DNA of 14,735 bases from assembly GCA_023128855.1 (NCBI GenBank), contig JAGMDE010000052.1:1-14735 (forward strand), read 5' to 3'. The position numbers and the translations under genes were made by a program. The notes beneath the pieces are model-generated. The model was not told the DNA's origin. It was given only the letters and a program-made list of their open reading frames with translations, and searched no databases. Of the stretch, positions 12,911-14,735 are shown piece after piece. The DNA is from Thermoplasmatales archaeon. Its GTDB lineage: Archaea; Thermoplasmatota; E2; DHVEG-1. Numbering within the stretch: the stretch's first letter is position 1; every line of letters starts with the position of its first letter.

Positions 12911-13717
12911 TTATTCCTCCTTTGGTTTTTCAGTTGGTTCAGGTTCTTTTGCAGGCTCTGGTTGTGGTTTTTCTGCTGGAGGTGCATTTACCACTGGTTG
13001 TTTTTCTTCAGGTTTTCCAATACTTCCTGATATGATTCCAACTTTTGCTATTTCATTTTTCATAACACGCATATCTGAGTTTTCCTCAAGTGCATTAAAA
13101 ACAGCTCTTGCATAATTGACTGTTGTTTTTGTCTTACCCTTTGTAAAAGCCCAGCAATCCTTTACACCAGCAAGTGTTAGAATTTTTTTAGCTACATTAC
13201 CAGTTGCAAGACCAATTCCATGTGGAGCAGGTTTAAGTGTTATTTCAACGGATCCGCTTTTTCCACGTACTGCAAATGGAACAGTATGTGGCTGTCCGCA
13301 TCCGCATTCCCAAGACCCGCATCCTCTTCTTATTTCAATGATATTTAACTTTGCGTTGTCTATTGCTTTTCTAATGCTTGATCCAACTTCTTTACCTTTA
13401 GCTTGACCAAATCCTACAAAACCATCAGCATTTCCAACTGCGACTGTAATTAGGAATTTTACCCTTCTGCCAGAGTCAGTCATACGCTGAACCATATTAA
13501 CGTCAATTACTTCATCATCTATTTCAGGTAGTAATACGTCAATTATTTCAGGTTCCCTAACTGGTAGACCTGTTTGTAATGCATCACTCATTTTAGTAAT
13601 CTGGCCACTTCTGACTAATTTTCCAAGCTTAGTCTTAGGATCCCATTCTACTGGTTTTGGCTCTGCTCTTTTTGCAGGTCGCCTATCGCCTCTTCGCTTT
13701 CTTCTAGTTGTGGCCAT
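12911..13717 (-). CDS. rps5: 30S ribosomal protein uS5
   Basis: A 268-residue small-subunit protein at the mRNA entrance, important for decoding fidelity. The double-stranded RNA-binding part includes VDVNMVQRMTDSGRRVKFL-type sequence and VGNADGFVGFGQAKGKEV; the archaeal insertion RRGCGSWECGCG follows, and then the second domain (LKPAPHGIGLATG, VAKKILTLAGVKD). It is longer than usual because of a 35-residue Pro/Glu/Lys tail after IGSIG-like sequence (PPAEKPQPEPAKEPEPTEK), which looks disordered. Its ATG shares a base with the uL18 stop (TAATG), so translation is coupled. The cysteine-rich segment CGSWECGC may bind a metal. Confidence 0.95.
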   Translation of the reverse strand: MATTRRKRRGDRRPAKRAEPKPVEWDPKTKLGKLVRSGQITKMSDALQTGLPVREPEIIDVLLPEIDDEVIDVNMVQRMTDSGRRVKFLITVAVGNADGFVGFGQAKGKEVGSSIRKAIDNAKLNIIEIRRGCGSWECGCGQPHTVPFAVRGKSGSVEITLKPAPHGIGLATGNVAKKILTLAGVKDCWAFTKGKTKTTVNYARAVFNALEENSDMRVMKNEIAKVGIISGSIGKPEEKQPVVNAPPAEKPQPEPAKEPEPTEKPKEE

Positions 13718-14220
13718 TATTTGCCCCCAATAATTTTATTTTTAATATCATTTACAGCAGGTGTTACTTCTTTATCCAGATGTTTGCCAACTATCCTTTC
13801 ATCGTTTGGTAGTTTTTCTTCATTATGAGTACATTCAACTCCAGCATCTGTTACTCCTTTAATTGAAGCAAAAATTTTAGAACCAGTTACAGGTGGATGT
13901 CGACCAAAATCAATAACACATTCACTTATACCTTTAGCCTTGGCTCTTTTTCCGGCTAATAATCCTGTTAGGTAAGCCGCTGGAGTTGTAGCTGTTGAAA
14001 ATTTCCAGTTATATTTACTTACAAGTTCATTTGACTTTGCAGATACAAGAATATTATCTCCACTTTCTTTGTATTCAACGAATTGTATCTGTGTATTTTT
14101 GATTGATTTTCTTACAACCATCCTTACTTTTCTGGATCTAAGTAGTTTGAGTCTTTTTCTGTAATCAGTTTTCCCTTCACGTCTTCTTCTTGGTTTGACG
14201 CTATAACGTGGTCCTTGCAT
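13717..14220 (-). CDS. rpl18: 50S ribosomal protein uL18
   Basis: A 167-residue large-subunit protein that binds 5S rRNA in the central protuberance. The basic start YSVKPRRRREGKTDYRKRLK and then LLRSRKVRMVVRKS are the archaeal uL18 signature; YLTGLLAGKRAKAKGI and VIDFGRHPPVTGSKIFA complete the fold. Both gene junctions are of the TAATG kind: its start overlaps the eL19 stop and its stop overlaps the uS5 start. A GGAGGG site in the end of the eL19 gene serves this start. Confidence 0.96.
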   Translation of the reverse strand: MQGPRYSVKPRRRREGKTDYRKRLKLLRSRKVRMVVRKSIKNTQIQFVEYKESGDNILVSAKSNELVSKYNWKFSTATTPAAYLTGLLAGKRAKAKGISECVIDFGRHPPVTGSKIFASIKGVTDAGVECTHNEEKLPNDERIVGKHLDKEVTPAVNDIKNKIIGGK

Positions 14221-14681
14221 TATTGTTTTCCCTCCTTTAAAATTCCATCAGAAATCAAATGAGTCTGAAGGTGATGTTTACTTCTAAACTCACCACCTTT
14301 TGATTTCCTGTAATATTTGCGATAAGTTGTTGCGTCAATTTGTTTTTCTTCTCTAAGTGTTTTTAAATAAGTTCTAATCGGACGTATTGTATTTATCCAA
14401 CGCTCCTTTTTAGGCAAACGTGCATACTTAGCACCTTTTCTTGAACCATGTCCACGTCTGCGGCCTTTCTTTTTTTGTTCTGCAACATTTTTTTTACGTC
14501 CGCTTGAAATGCCTTTGATTTGTCTAGCTTTGATAGCCTTACCATTAATTAGAATCCTGATGTCATCTTTTGTAACTGCTTTAGCAATCTCATCAAGCCG
14601 ATCTTGATCCATCCAAACTCTGTGTACACCGCATTTTAGAAGTTCTGCTGCCATTCTTCGTTGATTCCTTAAATCAGTCAT
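14220..14681 (-). CDS. rpl19e: 50S ribosomal protein eL19
   Basis: A 153-residue basic, helical large-subunit protein found only in archaea and eukaryotes. Landmarks are LRNQRRMAAELLKCGVHRVW, the INGKAIKARQIKGISSGR loop, the very basic KKGRRRGHGSRKGAKYARLP stretch that threads into 23S rRNA, and WINTIRPIRTYLKTLRE with the final YRKYYRKSKGGEFRS. GAGGT precedes the ATG at 14681, ten bases after the eL32 stop. Its last codons carry the ribosome-binding site of uL18. Length is normal for the family. Confidence 0.96.
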   Translation of the reverse strand: MTDLRNQRRMAAELLKCGVHRVWMDQDRLDEIAKAVTKDDIRILINGKAIKARQIKGISSGRKKNVAEQKKKGRRRGHGSRKGAKYARLPKKERWINTIRPIRTYLKTLREEKQIDATTYRKYYRKSKGGEFRSKHHLQTHLISDGILKEGKQ

Positions 14682-14691
14682 TTTGATAACC

Positions 14692-14735
14692 TCACATATT
14701 AAGTATTCTAACCTCTAATTCTTCAGCTTTCTTTT
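14692..14735 (-). CDS. rpl32e: 50S ribosomal protein eL32, C-terminal end (partial)
   Basis: The last 13 codons before a TGA stop read KKAEELEVRILNM. This fits the C-terminal helix and final strand of archaeal eL32 (usually xAxELxIRVxN), and eL32 is the standard gene directly before eL19. The rest lies outside the window. The identification leans on gene order, since 13 residues alone would not be decisive. Confidence 0.7.
   Translation of the reverse strand, partial: KKAEELEVRILNM

Noticed and set aside
12910..12987. N-terminal extension of uL30 by 26 residues (MHLQQKNHNQSLQ...).
   Set aside because: It is the uS5 tail read in another frame. The GGAGG site and the family's normal N-terminus place the start at 12909.

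Overview
The window is a piece of an archaeal chromosome. The evidence is a ribosomal-protein run in archaeal order (eL32, eL19, uL18, uS5, uL30), a gene for RNA polymerase subunit Rpo6/RpoK next to uS2, TATA-type promoters placed for leaderless or short-leader transcripts, GGTGA/GGAGG ribosome-binding sites, and archaeal families such as MfnA, COG2150 ACT regulators and PGF-CTERM-like surface proteins. The DNA is visibly AT-rich. The proteins look euryarchaeal in the wide sense; a Thermoplasmatota relative is my best guess, but the sequence alone does not settle this.

Left part (1-4054): the last codons of a plus-strand gene, then, on the minus strand, a CPA-type Na+/H+ antiporter, a small zinc-ribbon membrane protein and MfnA-type tyrosine/aspartate decarboxylase. 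A PRC-barrel protein is divergent from mfnA, and an ACT-domain regulator is convergent to it. These look like single genes or short units with their own promoters.

Middle part (about 4120-9248): all plus strand and all envelope-directed. It holds an unrecognised exported basic protein, two tandem paralogous secreted proteins with PGF-CTERM-like tails, a single-pass membrane protein with an outer NEW3-like domain and a long Lys/Glu-rich inner tail, and a small two-helix membrane protein. The paralogue and the single-pass protein are joined stop-to-start, and the second of them appears to begin with an AUU codon. This is the part that may hold an undescribed system, probably a cell-surface complex that spans the membrane; its function is unknown.

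Right part (9286-14735): all minus strand. From upstream to downstream: end of eL32, eL19, uL18, uS5, uL30, an unknown 70-residue protein, RpoK (59 residues), uS2, a TraB/PrgY-family membrane protein, and an M50 site-2-type protease. In many archaea uL15 and SecY follow uL30; here the order breaks and an orphan gene plus the RpoK-uS2 unit follow.

No stretch longer than about 300 bases lacks a gene. The longest gaps (4055-4267, 4910-5054, 6036-6194) hold TATA-like boxes, an imperfect 33-base palindrome (4200-4232) and T-rich tracts. I saw no tRNA, rRNA, CRISPR array, insertion sequence or phage gene.
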